This document shows, one piece after another, positions 29,401-37,307 of a stretch of 64,000 nucleotides of DNA. The notes under the pieces were generated by a model that was not told the DNA's origin, did no database searches, and saw only the letters and a list, made by a program, of their open reading frames with translations. The translations under genes were made by a program, and so were the position numbers. The stretch lies in the NCBI GenBank assembly GCA_903906365.1, contig CAIVKC010000057.1, positions 1 through 64,000 of the forward strand, written 5' to 3'. Each line of letters starts with the position of its first letter. Positions within the stretch are counted from its first letter, which is position 1. Source of the DNA: an uncultured Bacteroidota bacterium. Lineage in GTDB: Bacteria; Bacteroidota; Bacteroidia; Chitinophagales; Chitinophagaceae.

Positions 29401-29547
29401 AGTGCTAACCGTTATGATAGGCGGATCGATGGCCGGGTAGTCCCGGACGGCCAGAAAATTATACCCTACCACACCGAATAATATAATCATAAGATTCATT
29501 ACGGTAGCTAATACGGGCCTCTTCAGGGATAATTCTGAAATATTCAT
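26482..29547 (-). CDS. RND multidrug efflux permease (AcrB/HAE1 family)
   Basis: 1021 residues, full length. The N-terminus MNISELSLKRPVLATVMNL is the first membrane helix. VVDDGIVVTENIFRKLEEG is the helix 4 region carrying the paired Asp residues of proton relay (consensus VVDDAI), and LTPVLNVY-type and GLVTKNGILIVEFAN stretches mark the second half. It takes substrates from the periplasm or inner leaflet and drives them out with the proton gradient. It has an adaptor upstream and a TolC channel downstream in one operon, a complete tripartite system. HAE1 (hydrophobe) type is favoured over heavy-metal type because of the VVDD motif; the drug range cannot be predicted. Confidence 0.93.
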   Translation of the reverse strand: MNISELSLKRPVLATVMNLMIILFGVVGYNFLAVRDYPAIDPPIITVSTSYTGANPDIIESQITEPLEKQINGIPGIRTISSTSSLGNSNITVEFNLGFDLEAAASDVRDKVGQAQRSLPLDIDAPPVVTKADANSDFILLLTVQSRTKSLIQLSDYADNVLQQQLQTIEGVSSVFVFGDKGYAMRLWLNPDKMNAYNVAFNDISTVLSNENVELPPGKIYGNNTELTIATKGRLTSEKQFRDLIIREDSSGIVRLGDVAKIEIGPQSPEQSWKYNGVNAVGLAVIPQPGANNIAIADEFNKRLEIIKKSNKADLEFNVLIDNTKTIRQSLNEVKETLLISFGLVVLVIFFFFRNWLIALRPLIDIPISLIATFFIMYIAGFTINILTLLGIVLATGLVVDDGIVVTENIFRKLEEGLPLRKAALEGSKEIFFAVISTSLTLAVVFLPVVFLQGFVGRLFREFGVVLAAAVLISSFVSLTITPVLNVYLTRKDASHGWLYEKTEPFFQGMENGYKRLLKAFMKIRWTSLLIILACLGIIVMVLVNIQSELAPLEDRSTVRFSATAPEGTSFSYMNNISDSIAAYLYDSVPERDFVFVRTPAGNSVNTSAPRIGLVDPKYRTRSQAEIANDLQRKVGKFNDARIFAIQEQTISVGSGSRTSLPVQFVLQNQDLNKLKDMIPKFLAEARKDNTFSNVDVNLKFNKPEVDVTIDRMKIRDLGLSSKDVISAMQAAFSGGRLAYFIMNGYQYYVIAQLERSQRNEPGDIRNLYVRNNKGINIPLSAVIHLEQNSNPSTLFHFNRYKAATISASLAEGRTIGDGIKAMQGISSRLLDQTFQTQLSGSSRDYAESSSNILFAFGLALILIYLVLAAQFESFIDPLAIMLTVPLALAGALLSLWVFHQTLNIFSEIGMIMLIGLVTKNGILIVEFANQKREHGLAKMEAAVEAATQRLRPILMTSLATSLGALPIALSLGAAATSRIPLGIVVVGGILFSLILTLFVIPAVYTFLSSTHKVHLTEVND

Positions 29548-29612
29548 GATGACGCTTATACGGTTCTAAATTTTACTGATATCAAAATGCCGGGGAAATC
29601 GTTTTGGGTTGG

Positions 29613-30707
29613 TTAATTCGTGTCACTGGTATTATTGTTCAGCGCGGCAAATTGCTCCAGGGTCTTGACACTGCGGATATGCAGGGGCGCTTTGGGCCTG
29701 GCAAAGAGGACTCCCGTCACCACTACCGTATCACCGGCATTTAAACCCTGGGTGATTTCCACATTATTGGACTGCCTGACCCCTGTGGTGATATTGACAA
29801 ACTTCGCCATGCCGCCCTTTACCACGATCACCTGATTATTCTTATCATCGGGTATCATGGAATTGGTGGGTATCATCACGGCCTTTTTATCCACCCCCGC
29901 ACTGACATATACCTTTACAAATGCCCCCGGATTGGGGTTGCTGTTTTCAAGGATGGCCCGCACCGTAAGGTTGCGGCTGGACTGGTCTACCTGGGGTTCA
30001 ATGGCTATGACCATCGCCTTACGCCTTGTCTTCAGGTTGGCATCGGTCTCCACATCCACTGTGGAACCTACTTTTATGACGGAACCGTATTCTTCGGGGA
30101 GTGTAAAATCTACCTTTATTTTGTTAAGCTGTTGCATCGTGGCTATAAGGGTGGTGGGTGAAACGTAAGCTCCCAGACTCACTTTGCGAAGCCCCACTAT
30201 CCCGTCAAATGGCGCTTTCAGCACTGTTTTGTCCAGCAGGGCCTGGTTGTAATCCATATCTGCCTTCAGGCCGTTTACGGTATTAAGGGCCGCATCATAA
30301 TCACTTTGGTTAATACCGTTTATTGCCAGCAGCTGACGGTAGCGCTCTTCGGTTTTCTGGGCCAGATCCAGCTGCACTTTGCTTTTTTCAACCTGCGCCT
30401 TCAGGTCCGCATCGTTGACCCTGGCTATCAGGGTGCCTGCCGGAATCCTTTTGCCTTCTGGAACATCCAGGTAAATAAGCCGTCCGCTTGCTTCCGGATG
30501 CAGCTCCACATACTCATTGGCTACGACAGTACCATTGACCTCCAGGTTATTGGTGATGGACTGCGTGGAAGCCACCAGCACGTCCACCACAACGGGGGCG
30601 GCCTGTTTGGCGGCCAAAGGGCCCTTTTTACTGTTACAGGAGGTCAGGGGAAAAATGTACATGAATAATGTAAAACCGAAAATGGTTCGAGCTTGCAAAA
30701 AATACAT
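29613..30707 (-). CDS. RND efflux periplasmic adaptor, lipoprotein
   Basis: 364 residues. The ATG at 30707 is preferred; the frame is also open to a TTG at 30725. The signal ends in a lipobox (FPLTSC), so Cys is probably acylated and the protein anchored to the inner membrane. Domain order is typical: barrel-sandwich half (VVANEYVELHPEASGRLIYLDV), coiled-coil hairpin (about residues 100-150), lipoyl second half (VLKAPFDGIVGLRKVSLGAYV), then beta-barrel and membrane-proximal domains. It links the pump to the TolC channel. First gene of the operon, with a perfect TAnnTTTG box just upstream. Confidence 0.9.
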   Translation of the reverse strand: MYFLQARTIFGFTLFMYIFPLTSCNSKKGPLAAKQAAPVVVDVLVASTQSITNNLEVNGTVVANEYVELHPEASGRLIYLDVPEGKRIPAGTLIARVNDADLKAQVEKSKVQLDLAQKTEERYRQLLAINGINQSDYDAALNTVNGLKADMDYNQALLDKTVLKAPFDGIVGLRKVSLGAYVSPTTLIATMQQLNKIKVDFTLPEEYGSVIKVGSTVDVETDANLKTRRKAMVIAIEPQVDQSSRNLTVRAILENSNPNPGAFVKVYVSAGVDKKAVMIPTNSMIPDDKNNQVIVVKGGMAKFVNITTGVRQSNNVEITQGLNAGDTVVVTGVLFARPKAPLHIRSVKTLEQFAALNNNTSDTN

Positions 30708-30736
30708 GGATGAACAGTTTAGCAATAAGTAAGCAT

Positions 30737-30744
30737 CAAATATA
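30737..30744 (-). promoter_or_regulatory. -7 promoter box of the RND operon
   Basis: TATATTTG on the minus strand, a perfect match to the Bacteroidota -7 consensus TAnnTTTG, 29 bases before the adaptor ATG. I see no clear TTG -33 element at 19-21 bases upstream. Confidence 0.5.
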
Positions 30745-30972
30745 ACAAGAATTAGTTTTTTCTCTTATTTACTTCATTTGATTTGGATAAAAGGCAATCA
30801 GGCCGAATTTTACCGGTGAAAGCAGCTAAGTCGGCTCCGGGCTGCCTGTTTTAAGCCTTTGGCTATAATATTCCATTTTTTAATAAATAATCCCAGGGAA
30901 GGATCAAAGCCTAAATGGTCCGTTGTCCTGAAACCAGACCCTTGTTTGGCCACATTTTCCTTATTTTGTTCC

Positions 30973-32001
30973 ATGGAGACCCTTGCATTTCAGGTTAAAT
31001 CAAAAATCAGGGAGGGGCCGGAAGCGGCCACCCTCTTGCTTGAAACAGCGGATGGGAGCATTCCGGCCTATAAGGCGGGGCAATTTTTGACCCTGATCAT
31101 ATCAAAAGGGGGGCGGGAACTCCGGCGATCCTACTCTATTTGCTCCAGCCCGGGGCAACCGCTGGCCATTACGGTCCGCCGGGTGGTCAACGGAGAGGTT
31201 TCCAGGTGGCTTGTGGATGAAATTCTTCCCGGTCAATGGCTCAATAGCCTGCCCCCCGCCGGAAAATTTATCCTGGAAACCCGGCCAAAGGACAGCAGGC
31301 TGATATTTTTTATAGTGGCAGGAAGCGGAATCGTGCCAGTTGTTCCCCTGCTGAGGCAGTTGCTGGCCGAGGAACCCCGGAGCCGGGCGGTGCTTATCTA
31401 CCAAAACCGGGACCAGGACCATATCCTGTTCAATGAATCCCTGCTGGATATGGAGGCCAGGTGGGGCAGCAGGCTGCAAAGGATTATCCTGCTCAGCAGG
31501 CCGATGGGAAAAGGAAATATTCCCCACCGGCTCACCAACCTACTGCTGGAGCAATTGATCCGGTCCCAGGACAATGGGATGGGTGAAACCCTTTTTTACC
31601 TCTGTGGTCCTGCGGGGTTCATGCGTATGTGCCAGTTTACCCTCAGCATGATGGGATATGCCCCCACCCAGATCAGAAAAGAATTTTTCAGCGCCCCCCT
31701 GGCCCCCGGGGCACCTTCCGACATCGACCGAACACCAAGGAACATAACCCTGTTTCTGCAAGGTCAGACACGGCAGCTGGTATGCAGCTACCCTGATACG
31801 ATTTTACAGGCGGCCCGCCGCCAGCACATCCTCCTGCCTTATAGCTGCGGTGGAGGGGTATGCAGCAGTTGCATGGTTAAATGCCTGGAAGGGCGGGTCA
31901 GGATGAGCATCAATGAAGTGCTGGGCCCGGCGGAGATCAGGGAGGGCTGGGTGCTGACCTGTGTGGGTTATCCGCAAACTGATCTGGTACTCAGGTACTG
32001 A
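30973..32001 (+). CDS. Ferredoxin--NADP reductase-like oxidoreductase with C-terminal [2Fe-2S] domain (PaaE/Hmp-type)
   Basis: 342 residues from the ATG at 30973. Order: FAD-binding barrel (RRSYSICSSP binds the flavin, about residues 54-63), NAD(P)-binding domain (GSGIVPVVPLL, then LYLCGPAGFMRM-like FYLCGPAGFM), then a plant-type ferredoxin domain with Cys292, Cys297, Cys300 and Cys330 (C-x4-C-x2-C-x29-C). This is the layout of the reductase component of phenylacetyl-CoA epoxidase and related oxygenases, moving electrons from NAD(P)H through flavin to the cluster. No oxygenase partner is nearby, so the acceptor is unknown. Upstream frame extension to 30859 is unlikely to be translated. Confidence 0.88.
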   Translation: METLAFQVKSKIREGPEAATLLLETADGSIPAYKAGQFLTLIISKGGRELRRSYSICSSPGQPLAITVRRVVNGEVSRWLVDEILPGQWLNSLPPAGKFILETRPKDSRLIFFIVAGSGIVPVVPLLRQLLAEEPRSRAVLIYQNRDQDHILFNESLLDMEARWGSRLQRIILLSRPMGKGNIPHRLTNLLLEQLIRSQDNGMGETLFYLCGPAGFMRMCQFTLSMMGYAPTQIRKEFFSAPLAPGAPSDIDRTPRNITLFLQGQTRQLVCSYPDTILQAARRQHILLPYSCGGGVCSSCMVKCLEGRVRMSINEVLGPAEIREGWVLTCVGYPQTDLVLRY

Positions 32002-32044
32002 ATAGGAAGATACATCTGGGCTTTCTTGCCCAACCCCCGGTTAT

Positions 32045-32530
32045 TCAAATCAGTTCCCGGGAGGTAAATGCCAGCGGAAGTAAATGGGAAGCCGCCTCTA
32101 TGACATAGACGGGCCCCTCCAACCCACCGAGGACCAAACGAATCGGAATACCATCGCGCTGTTCATTTTCCTGCAGTGCCTGCCTGCAGATCCCACAAGG
32201 GGAAATAGGCCATTGGCTGGCCCCGTTTTCATTGCGGTAACTGATGGCCATCAGTTCCACCGCCACCCCAGGATACCGAGACGCCGCGGCGGCCAGCAGG
32301 ACCCTTTCTGCGCAGAGTCCTGCGGGAAAGGAGGCGTTTTCCTGGTTAGAGCCGGTCAATACCTCTCCATTTCGGAGCCTTGCTGCCGCCCCTACCCGGA
32401 ACCGGGAATAGGGGGCATAGGACAAAGCGGTGGCGCTGCGGGCCTGGTGCAGCAAGGCAGATTCCTCAGCCGGTAAATCATGAGCGGATGGGTAGACCTC
32501 ATAAGAAAATGCAAATTCCTTTTTTTCCAT
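32045..32530 (-). CDS. cdd: Cytidine deaminase
   Basis: 161 residues. The zinc site is complete: Cys73-Ala-Glu75 (catalytic Glu75) and PCGIC with Cys112 and Cys115. YAPYSRFRVGAA (about 38-49) is the nucleoside-binding opening of the homotetrameric class. It converts cytidine/deoxycytidine to uridine in salvage. Convergent with the reductase gene, 43 bases between stops. Confidence 0.95.
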   Translation of the reverse strand: MEKKEFAFSYEVYPSAHDLPAEESALLHQARSATALSYAPYSRFRVGAAARLRNGEVLTGSNQENASFPAGLCAERVLLAAAASRYPGVAVELMAISYRNENGASQWPISPCGICRQALQENEQRDGIPIRLVLGGLEGPVYVIEAASHLLPLAFTSRELI

Positions 32531-32540
32531 CTGCAGTGAG

Positions 32541-32575
32541 TTTAAAAAAAATCCTTCCCGGTTTATAGGGAAGGA
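32541..32575 (-). terminator. Intrinsic terminator of signal peptidase gene
   Basis: An 8-bp perfect stem (TCCTTCCC / GGGAAGGA, 32552-32559 with 32568-32575) with an 8-base loop. On the minus strand it is followed by TTTTTTTAAA. It lies between lepB and cdd, so the two are separate transcription units. Confidence 0.8.
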
Positions 32576-32643
32576 AGTTGGGTTTGTTTGACAATACGGT
32601 ATGCCGGGTGAGGCCTGGGGTGCCTGGCCACCGGTTTTCTCAT

Positions 32644-34179
32644 TTACCTGATTTTGCTGAATATTCTGCTCCAGCGAATGCCTTTATCATAGCTCATCCA
32701 GATCAGGGAGGCTTCTCCGACAATATGATCCTCTGGTACAAAACCCCAGAAACGGGAATCCTGGGAGCCATGTCTGTTGTCACCCATCATCCAGTAATAG
32801 TTCATTTTAAAAGTATATTGATCGGTCTGTTGCCCGTTGATGAAAAACTTTCCTTCCCTGAATTCAAGGGTATTTTTTTCATAGGTTCTGATGGCCCGCT
32901 CATAAACCGGGTAATTGTCCGCTGTCAGGGTAAGGGTAGCTCCTTTTTTGGGTATCCAGATGGGGCCGAAATTGTCTACCGACCAGCGATGGTCATGGGG
33001 ATAAACCTGCCAGGGAGCCACTGAGGTGTCCAGCTCGGGCTCCATCGATTTGGCGAGTCCGTTCTTGAGCATTTTTTCCTTGGCCGCGGCAGTAAGCAGC
33101 ATCCGGTATTTATTGCTACCCGAGGCGGGCTGAATTTCGTCTGAATTATTGATATCCAGGTTGTACTCCTCCTTCATAACGGTTTCATCAAGCTGCTGGC
33201 CGCCGGTTTGGACATAATAATAGGTCTCTGACTGCGGGGGGAGGCTTGTTGGCTGCCCGTTGAGATAAACCACCTGGTTTTTCAACTGCAGGGTATCCCC
33301 GGCCAGCGCGATGCATCTTTTAATATAATTTTCCTTTTTATCGACGGGGCGCACCACCAAAGGGTATTCGTCCGGGTCATTTTGTACAATCTTCCTGCCG
33401 ATATCAATATTGCCGTTACCCAGCTGGCGGCAAACATCGTAATATGGATTGGCAGACTGGTATTCGTCCCGGTTGATGACCGTATCCCCCGCCGGGAAAT
33501 TAAAGACAACCACATCATTTCTTTTCACCGGGCTGGGAAACCACCTGGTATAAGGAATCTTTATCCATTCCACGTAGGACTTGGTATTGATCAGGGGAAG
33601 GGTATGGTGCACAAAAGGCACGGCCAGCGGCGTATTGGGAATCCTCGGTCCATAACTGAATTTACTGACAAACAGAAAGTCATTGATCAGCAGGGTTTTT
33701 TCCATGGATCCGGTAGGAATCACATAGGCCTCAAAAACAAAGGTCCGGATGATGGTTGCAGCCACTATGGCAAAAACACCCGCGTCTATCCATTCCCTCG
33801 AGGAGGATTTCTTATATGACTTTACCGCTTCCACCCCCTTAAAAGTGTCTTTGTGGTTGAACCCGACATAAATAAAATACAATCCCGCTGAAAAGACGGT
33901 GAGGGCGTGTTCGTAAAACTTGAATTTACCGAAAGTCTTCACAAATTCAATTAACATCGCCAGGGCAATGAACCAGCCGATTACAGGTATAAACATCAGG
34001 AAGAACCAATATTTTGGCCGCTGGGCAATGGAAATCATCACCCATATGTTATAAAACGGGATAAGTGCCTTCCAACCCGCTACGGATGCCTTGCGAAACA
34101 TGCCATACAGCCCAATCATGGGCAGCACATTGAGCATGAAAATAATCAGGGCAATCGATAAAACTTCATTATGAGTCAT
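32644..34179 (-). CDS. lepB: Signal peptidase I, large Bacteroidota form
   Basis: 511 residues, well above the 200-330 of most bacterial enzymes. The first ~115 residues are several membrane helices (PMIGLYGMFRKASVAGWKALIPF resembles the DUF5684 type). The catalytic domain follows: Ser in VIPTGSMEKTLLIND and the general-base Lys in NYIKRCIALAGD. MMGDNRHGSQDSRFWGFVP is the conserved C-terminal box. A long insertion (about residues 300-430) between the Lys box and the GDNR box explains the extra size. It cleaves Sec signal peptides at the outer face of the inner membrane. Monocistronic by its own promoter and terminator. Confidence 0.93.
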   Translation of the reverse strand: MTHNEVLSIALIIFMLNVLPMIGLYGMFRKASVAGWKALIPFYNIWVMISIAQRPKYWFFLMFIPVIGWFIALAMLIEFVKTFGKFKFYEHALTVFSAGLYFIYVGFNHKDTFKGVEAVKSYKKSSSREWIDAGVFAIVAATIIRTFVFEAYVIPTGSMEKTLLINDFLFVSKFSYGPRIPNTPLAVPFVHHTLPLINTKSYVEWIKIPYTRWFPSPVKRNDVVVFNFPAGDTVINRDEYQSANPYYDVCRQLGNGNIDIGRKIVQNDPDEYPLVVRPVDKKENYIKRCIALAGDTLQLKNQVVYLNGQPTSLPPQSETYYYVQTGGQQLDETVMKEEYNLDINNSDEIQPASGSNKYRMLLTAAAKEKMLKNGLAKSMEPELDTSVAPWQVYPHDHRWSVDNFGPIWIPKKGATLTLTADNYPVYERAIRTYEKNTLEFREGKFFINGQQTDQYTFKMNYYWMMGDNRHGSQDSRFWGFVPEDHIVGEASLIWMSYDKGIRWSRIFSKIR

Positions 34180-34202
34180 TTATACCTGCTTTTAAATTCG
34201 GG

Positions 34203-34232
34203 CAAAAATACCATAATAATTGTCCTGCCAAA
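34203..34232 (-). promoter_or_regulatory. Promoter of lepB (-33 TTTG, -7 TATTTTTG)
   Basis: On the minus strand TTTG (34232-34229), 18 bases, then TATTTTTG (34210-34203), a full match to the Bacteroidota vegetative promoter form. The predicted start of transcription is near 34196, about 17 bases before the ATG. Confidence 0.6.
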
Positions 34233-34289
34233 ATATTAGCGTAGAAAGTTTTGCTAAAAGCCTGGTCCCGGCGCACTTAAGCAGGCCGC

Positions 34290-34940
34290 TCAGTCGGATT
34301 TGTTTAACAGTTCTTCCAGTATCCGGCTGATCTCACCGGCCCGGTTCATGACCATGAAATGCCCCCCGCCGGCTATGGTATGGGTAGGACGAATATTACG
34401 GATGGGAAAGGTATGATCACCGCTCCCATGGAGGTGGATGAGACCGGGAGGCTGCCAGCTGTTTTGCCAGGTCAGCACCTGCTGCAATGCCCAGGCCAGG
34501 TATTCCCTGTCCACCTGGCTGCGAAATTCGCCCGCCAATTTTTTTTCCTCCGGGGTTTTGGCGCCCAAAAAAGCATTCTCAATGCCCGCCAGCCATTTCC
34601 AGGGTCTTGCCGGGGCCAGCCGGTTCAGCCTTAGCCTGCCCGAGATCCGCATCCAGGGGGGCATTTCCCGGGAAGATTTTACGCTGGAAATAAGTATCAC
34701 CCGCCTGGTTGGTTTGTGTTTGGCCATTTCCAGTGCCATCATGCCCCCAAAGGAGACCCCAAGAAGGATAACAGGACCCTCTGGCAACTGTGCGCACATC
34801 CTATATGCGTATTCCTTCATGCTTTCTCCGGACAAAGGCTGGATCCACCGGAGATGTTTCAGGGCAAATCCCCGAATTTGCAGGTGTTGGAATATCCGTT
34901 CATCGGCACCCAGGCCACTGATGCAATAGACCCATTTCAT
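34290..34940 (-). CDS. Alpha/beta hydrolase, small
   Basis: 216 residues, cytoplasmic. Nucleophile elbow GVSFGGMMA, an Asp in HGSGDHTFP and a His in GGGHFMVMN complete a catalytic triad. The opening YCISGLGADERIF is the oxyanion-region HG-type strand. The first residue pattern and the size fit small esterase/lipase-like members; no specific substrate is suggested. It starts 12 bases after the NtrC-like regulator ends and is therefore its likely operon partner. Confidence 0.8.
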   Translation of the reverse strand: MKWVYCISGLGADERIFQHLQIRGFALKHLRWIQPLSGESMKEYAYRMCAQLPEGPVILLGVSFGGMMALEMAKHKPTRRVILISSVKSSREMPPWMRISGRLRLNRLAPARPWKWLAGIENAFLGAKTPEEKKLAGEFRSQVDREYLAWALQQVLTWQNSWQPPGLIHLHGSGDHTFPIRNIRPTHTIAGGGHFMVMNRAGEISRILEELLNKSD

Positions 34941-34952
34941 GCAGGGAGGGAT

Positions 34953-36116
34953 TTATTTTTGGGGAAGCACATAGTTTTCCACATCCGATTTCAGGATGGT
35001 CTTTCCCGACAGTATGATCAGCCGTTCCACCACATTGCGGAGCTCCCGTATATTTCCGGTCCAGTTATGGTTTTGCAGGGCCCTGATGGCTTCCTCATCA
35101 ATGGCTTTTTTGGAAGTGCCGTAATCGGCGCATATGTCAGTGAGGAACTTATCCACCAGCAATGGGATATCATCTTTGCGCTCGTTGAGGGACGGTACAT
35201 GGATTATGATCACACTGAGACGGTGGTAGAGGTCGAGCCGGAAATTTTTTTCATCCACCTCCTTGAGCAGGTCTTTATTGGTGGCGGCTATTACCCGGAC
35301 GTCCACACTGATGTCTTTGTCACCGCCAACACGGGTTATCTTTCCTTCCTGGAGGGCGCGTAGCACTTTGGCCTGGGCGCTGAGACTCATATCCCCGATT
35401 TCGTCCAGAAAAAGGGTTCCCCCATTGGCCTGTTCAAACTTACCGATCCGCTGTTTAAGGGCAGAAGTAAAGGACCCCTTTTCGTGCCCGAACAATTCAC
35501 TTTCAATCAGTTCACTGGGAATGGCTGCGCAGTTCACTTCAATCAGCGGTCCTGAAATCCGGTTACTTTTTTCATGGACCCAGCGGGCTACCAGTTCCTT
35601 CCCTACGCCGTTTTCCCCGGTTATGAGGATGCGGGCATCGGTGGGCGCCACTTTATCGATGGTTTCCTTTATTTTTTGTATCGGCAGGGAAGCACCCACC
35701 ATTTCCTGGGTTTTGCTTACCCGCCGTTTCAGCACTTTGGTTTCTGCAACCAGGGAGGTCTTGTCCATCGCATTGCGGATGGTGATCAACAGCCGGTTGA
35801 GATCAGGGGGTTTGGATATGTAATCATAGGCGCCCTTGCGCACTGCTTCCACAGCCGTTTCAATGGTACCATGGCCGGAAATCATAATGATGGGAATGTC
35901 CGGATTGAATTCCTTGGCTTTTTCCAGGAATTCTATACCATCGATCTTGGGCATCTTGATATCGCAAAGGATAACATCATACTCTTTTTCCTTGAATTTC
36001 TTCAGTCCTTCCTCTCCGTCTGCCGCCTCTTCCATTTTATACCCCTCGTAGGAGAGGATTTCGCTCAGCGTCTTGCGGATGGCTTTTTCATCATCAATGA
36101 TCAGAATGCTTGACAT
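34953..36116 (-). CDS. Sigma-54-type response regulator (NtrC family) lacking the DNA-binding domain
   Basis: 387 residues. Receiver domain 1-120 with acidic Asp8/Asp9, phosphorylation site Asp52 (ILCDIKMP) and Lys102. AAA+ domain about 135-375 with Walker A GENGVGKE (167-174), and Walker B in GGTLFLDEIGD. The sigma-54 contact loop, GAFTGA in NtrC, is GSFTSA here (214-219). The protein stops directly after the AAA+ C-lid, so the Fis-type helix-turn-helix of NtrC is absent. It would activate sigma-54 promoters from solution or through a partner. No histidine kinase is adjacent. The small hydrolase follows in the same unit. Confidence 0.88.
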   Translation of the reverse strand: MSSILIIDDEKAIRKTLSEILSYEGYKMEEAADGEEGLKKFKEKEYDVILCDIKMPKIDGIEFLEKAKEFNPDIPIIMISGHGTIETAVEAVRKGAYDYISKPPDLNRLLITIRNAMDKTSLVAETKVLKRRVSKTQEMVGASLPIQKIKETIDKVAPTDARILITGENGVGKELVARWVHEKSNRISGPLIEVNCAAIPSELIESELFGHEKGSFTSALKQRIGKFEQANGGTLFLDEIGDMSLSAQAKVLRALQEGKITRVGGDKDISVDVRVIAATNKDLLKEVDEKNFRLDLYHRLSVIIIHVPSLNERKDDIPLLVDKFLTDICADYGTSKKAIDEEAIRALQNHNWTGNIRELRNVVERLIILSGKTILKSDVENYVLPQK

Positions 36117-36189
36117 ACTATTTAACGGTCTTTTGATATGGAAAAATGGCTCTACGGAATCCTTCCGTTTGAATTATCAAAAATACAAT

Positions 36190-36966
36190 ATGAAACCGAA
36201 CCTGCTCATGGCAATTATTCTGCCAGCTTTTCTGTGCCTTGACACTCAGCAGACGGCTGTCTCCAAAAAAACCGGGCCATTCAAAACGGACTTAAGTCAA
36301 AATCCTTACCCGTTTATCGGCTCCATCCCCCTTCCTGCCGGATACCGAAGGGTCCGGGAACCCGCCAATGGTTTTGGAGAATGGCTGCGTGGCATCCCTT
36401 TAAAAAAAGATACCCGCGTACGCCTCTTTGATGGAACCCTGAAAGCCAATCAGTCGGCCCAATTTGCTGTCCTGGACCTATCGGTAGGGAAAAGGGACCT
36501 TCAGCAGTGCGCAGACGCCGTAATGCGGCTGCGGGCCGAATACCTGTATTTGAGGGGAATGTATGATGACCTGGTCTTTTATGACAACATCGGCCATCCT
36601 TACCGGTTGGGATCCAACCGGGACCGAAGGCATTTTGATCGATTCCTGGAAGGGGTATTTGCTGGTTGCGGAACCCTGTCTTTGCAGCGTCAGCTTAAAG
36701 TCACCCGCTGGGATCAAATCCGGGCGGGTGACGTGATTATACGGGGTGGATCACCCGGCCACGCAATGATGATTGCCGATATGGCCGTCAATGAAAGCGG
36801 ACAAAAAATTTTTTTGCTGGCCCAAAGTTATATGCCGGCCCAGGACATACACCTGGTCGTCAACCCAGATCCGGGTTCTCCCAGCCCCTGGTATATCCTC
36901 CGGGAAGGCCCTGTACAAACGCCTGAATGGCTTTTTCCTTCGGGTCGATTCAGGACCTGGCCCTGA
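36190..36966 (+). CDS. DUF4846 family secreted protein
   Basis: 258 residues from the ATG at 36190, which begins a signal peptide (MKPNLLMAIILPAFLCLD). The core pattern (IPLPAGYRRV, GFGEWLRGIPLK, LFDGTLKANQSAQFAVLD, then QCADAVMRLRAEYLY and SPGHAMMIADMA) is that of DUF4846. The family has no firm function; the conserved His and Asp residues of the SPGHAMMIADM stretch suggest an enzyme. The open frame extends 5' into the regulator's opposite strand, but that part is shadow. Confidence 0.8.
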   Translation: MKPNLLMAIILPAFLCLDTQQTAVSKKTGPFKTDLSQNPYPFIGSIPLPAGYRRVREPANGFGEWLRGIPLKKDTRVRLFDGTLKANQSAQFAVLDLSVGKRDLQQCADAVMRLRAEYLYLRGMYDDLVFYDNIGHPYRLGSNRDRRHFDRFLEGVFAGCGTLSLQRQLKVTRWDQIRAGDVIIRGGSPGHAMMIADMAVNESGQKIFLLAQSYMPAQDIHLVVNPDPGSPSPWYILREGPVQTPEWLFPSGRFRTWP

Positions 36967-37021
36967 GGGACAGCGGATTCATGATAGCAGATGGAGCGTA
37001 TTTTTACCAAGTAATATTGCC

Positions 37022-37051
37022 TTGCTTACACCGTTTAAACAAACTAATTTG
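37022..37051 (+). promoter_or_regulatory. Possible promoter of the 45-residue membrane protein
   Basis: TTG (37022-37024), 20 bases, then TAATTTG (37045-37051), one base short of TAnnTTTG. It would start transcription about 50 bases before the small ORF. Weak on its own, but supported by the terminator after that ORF. Confidence 0.3.
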
Positions 37052-37107
37052 TGGTTAACCTGATCCTAAGAATGAAACCCTCTTAAACATCCAAACTTAT
37101 ACCCCTT

Positions 37108-37245
37108 ATGAAAACAGATCCCCAGCTGCAGGTCCAGCCCACCGGAAAATTATTTTTAAGATTAACTATTTTCGGCAGTTTCCTGATAGGATGCGTATAC
37201 GTATTTCTATTATTGTTTAACACTGCCTTAAAAGCAATTCTATAA
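37108..37245 (+). CDS. Small single-helix membrane protein, 45 residues
   Basis: ATG at 37108 to TAA at 37243-37245. The first 17 residues are polar (MKTDPQLQVQPTGKLFL), followed by one strongly hydrophobic helix (about 18-38, TIFGSFLIGCVYVFLLLF) and a short cationic tail. A possible promoter lies upstream and a clean terminator begins 34 bases after the stop, so it looks like an independent transcription unit. I know no family for it. Topology is probably N-in. Confidence 0.55.
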   Translation: MKTDPQLQVQPTGKLFLRLTIFGSFLIGCVYVFLLLFNTALKAIL

Positions 37246-37278
37246 ACTAGGTAGTAAAATGGATAACAATCCCCGCTT

Positions 37279-37307
37279 AGACCAGGAATGAAACCCTGGT
37301 CTTTTTT
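37279..37307 (+). terminator. Intrinsic terminator after the small membrane protein
   Basis: AGACCAGG / CCTGGTCT, 8 perfect pairs around an 8-base loop, followed by TTTTTT. Clean plus-strand terminator between convergent genes. Confidence 0.8.
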
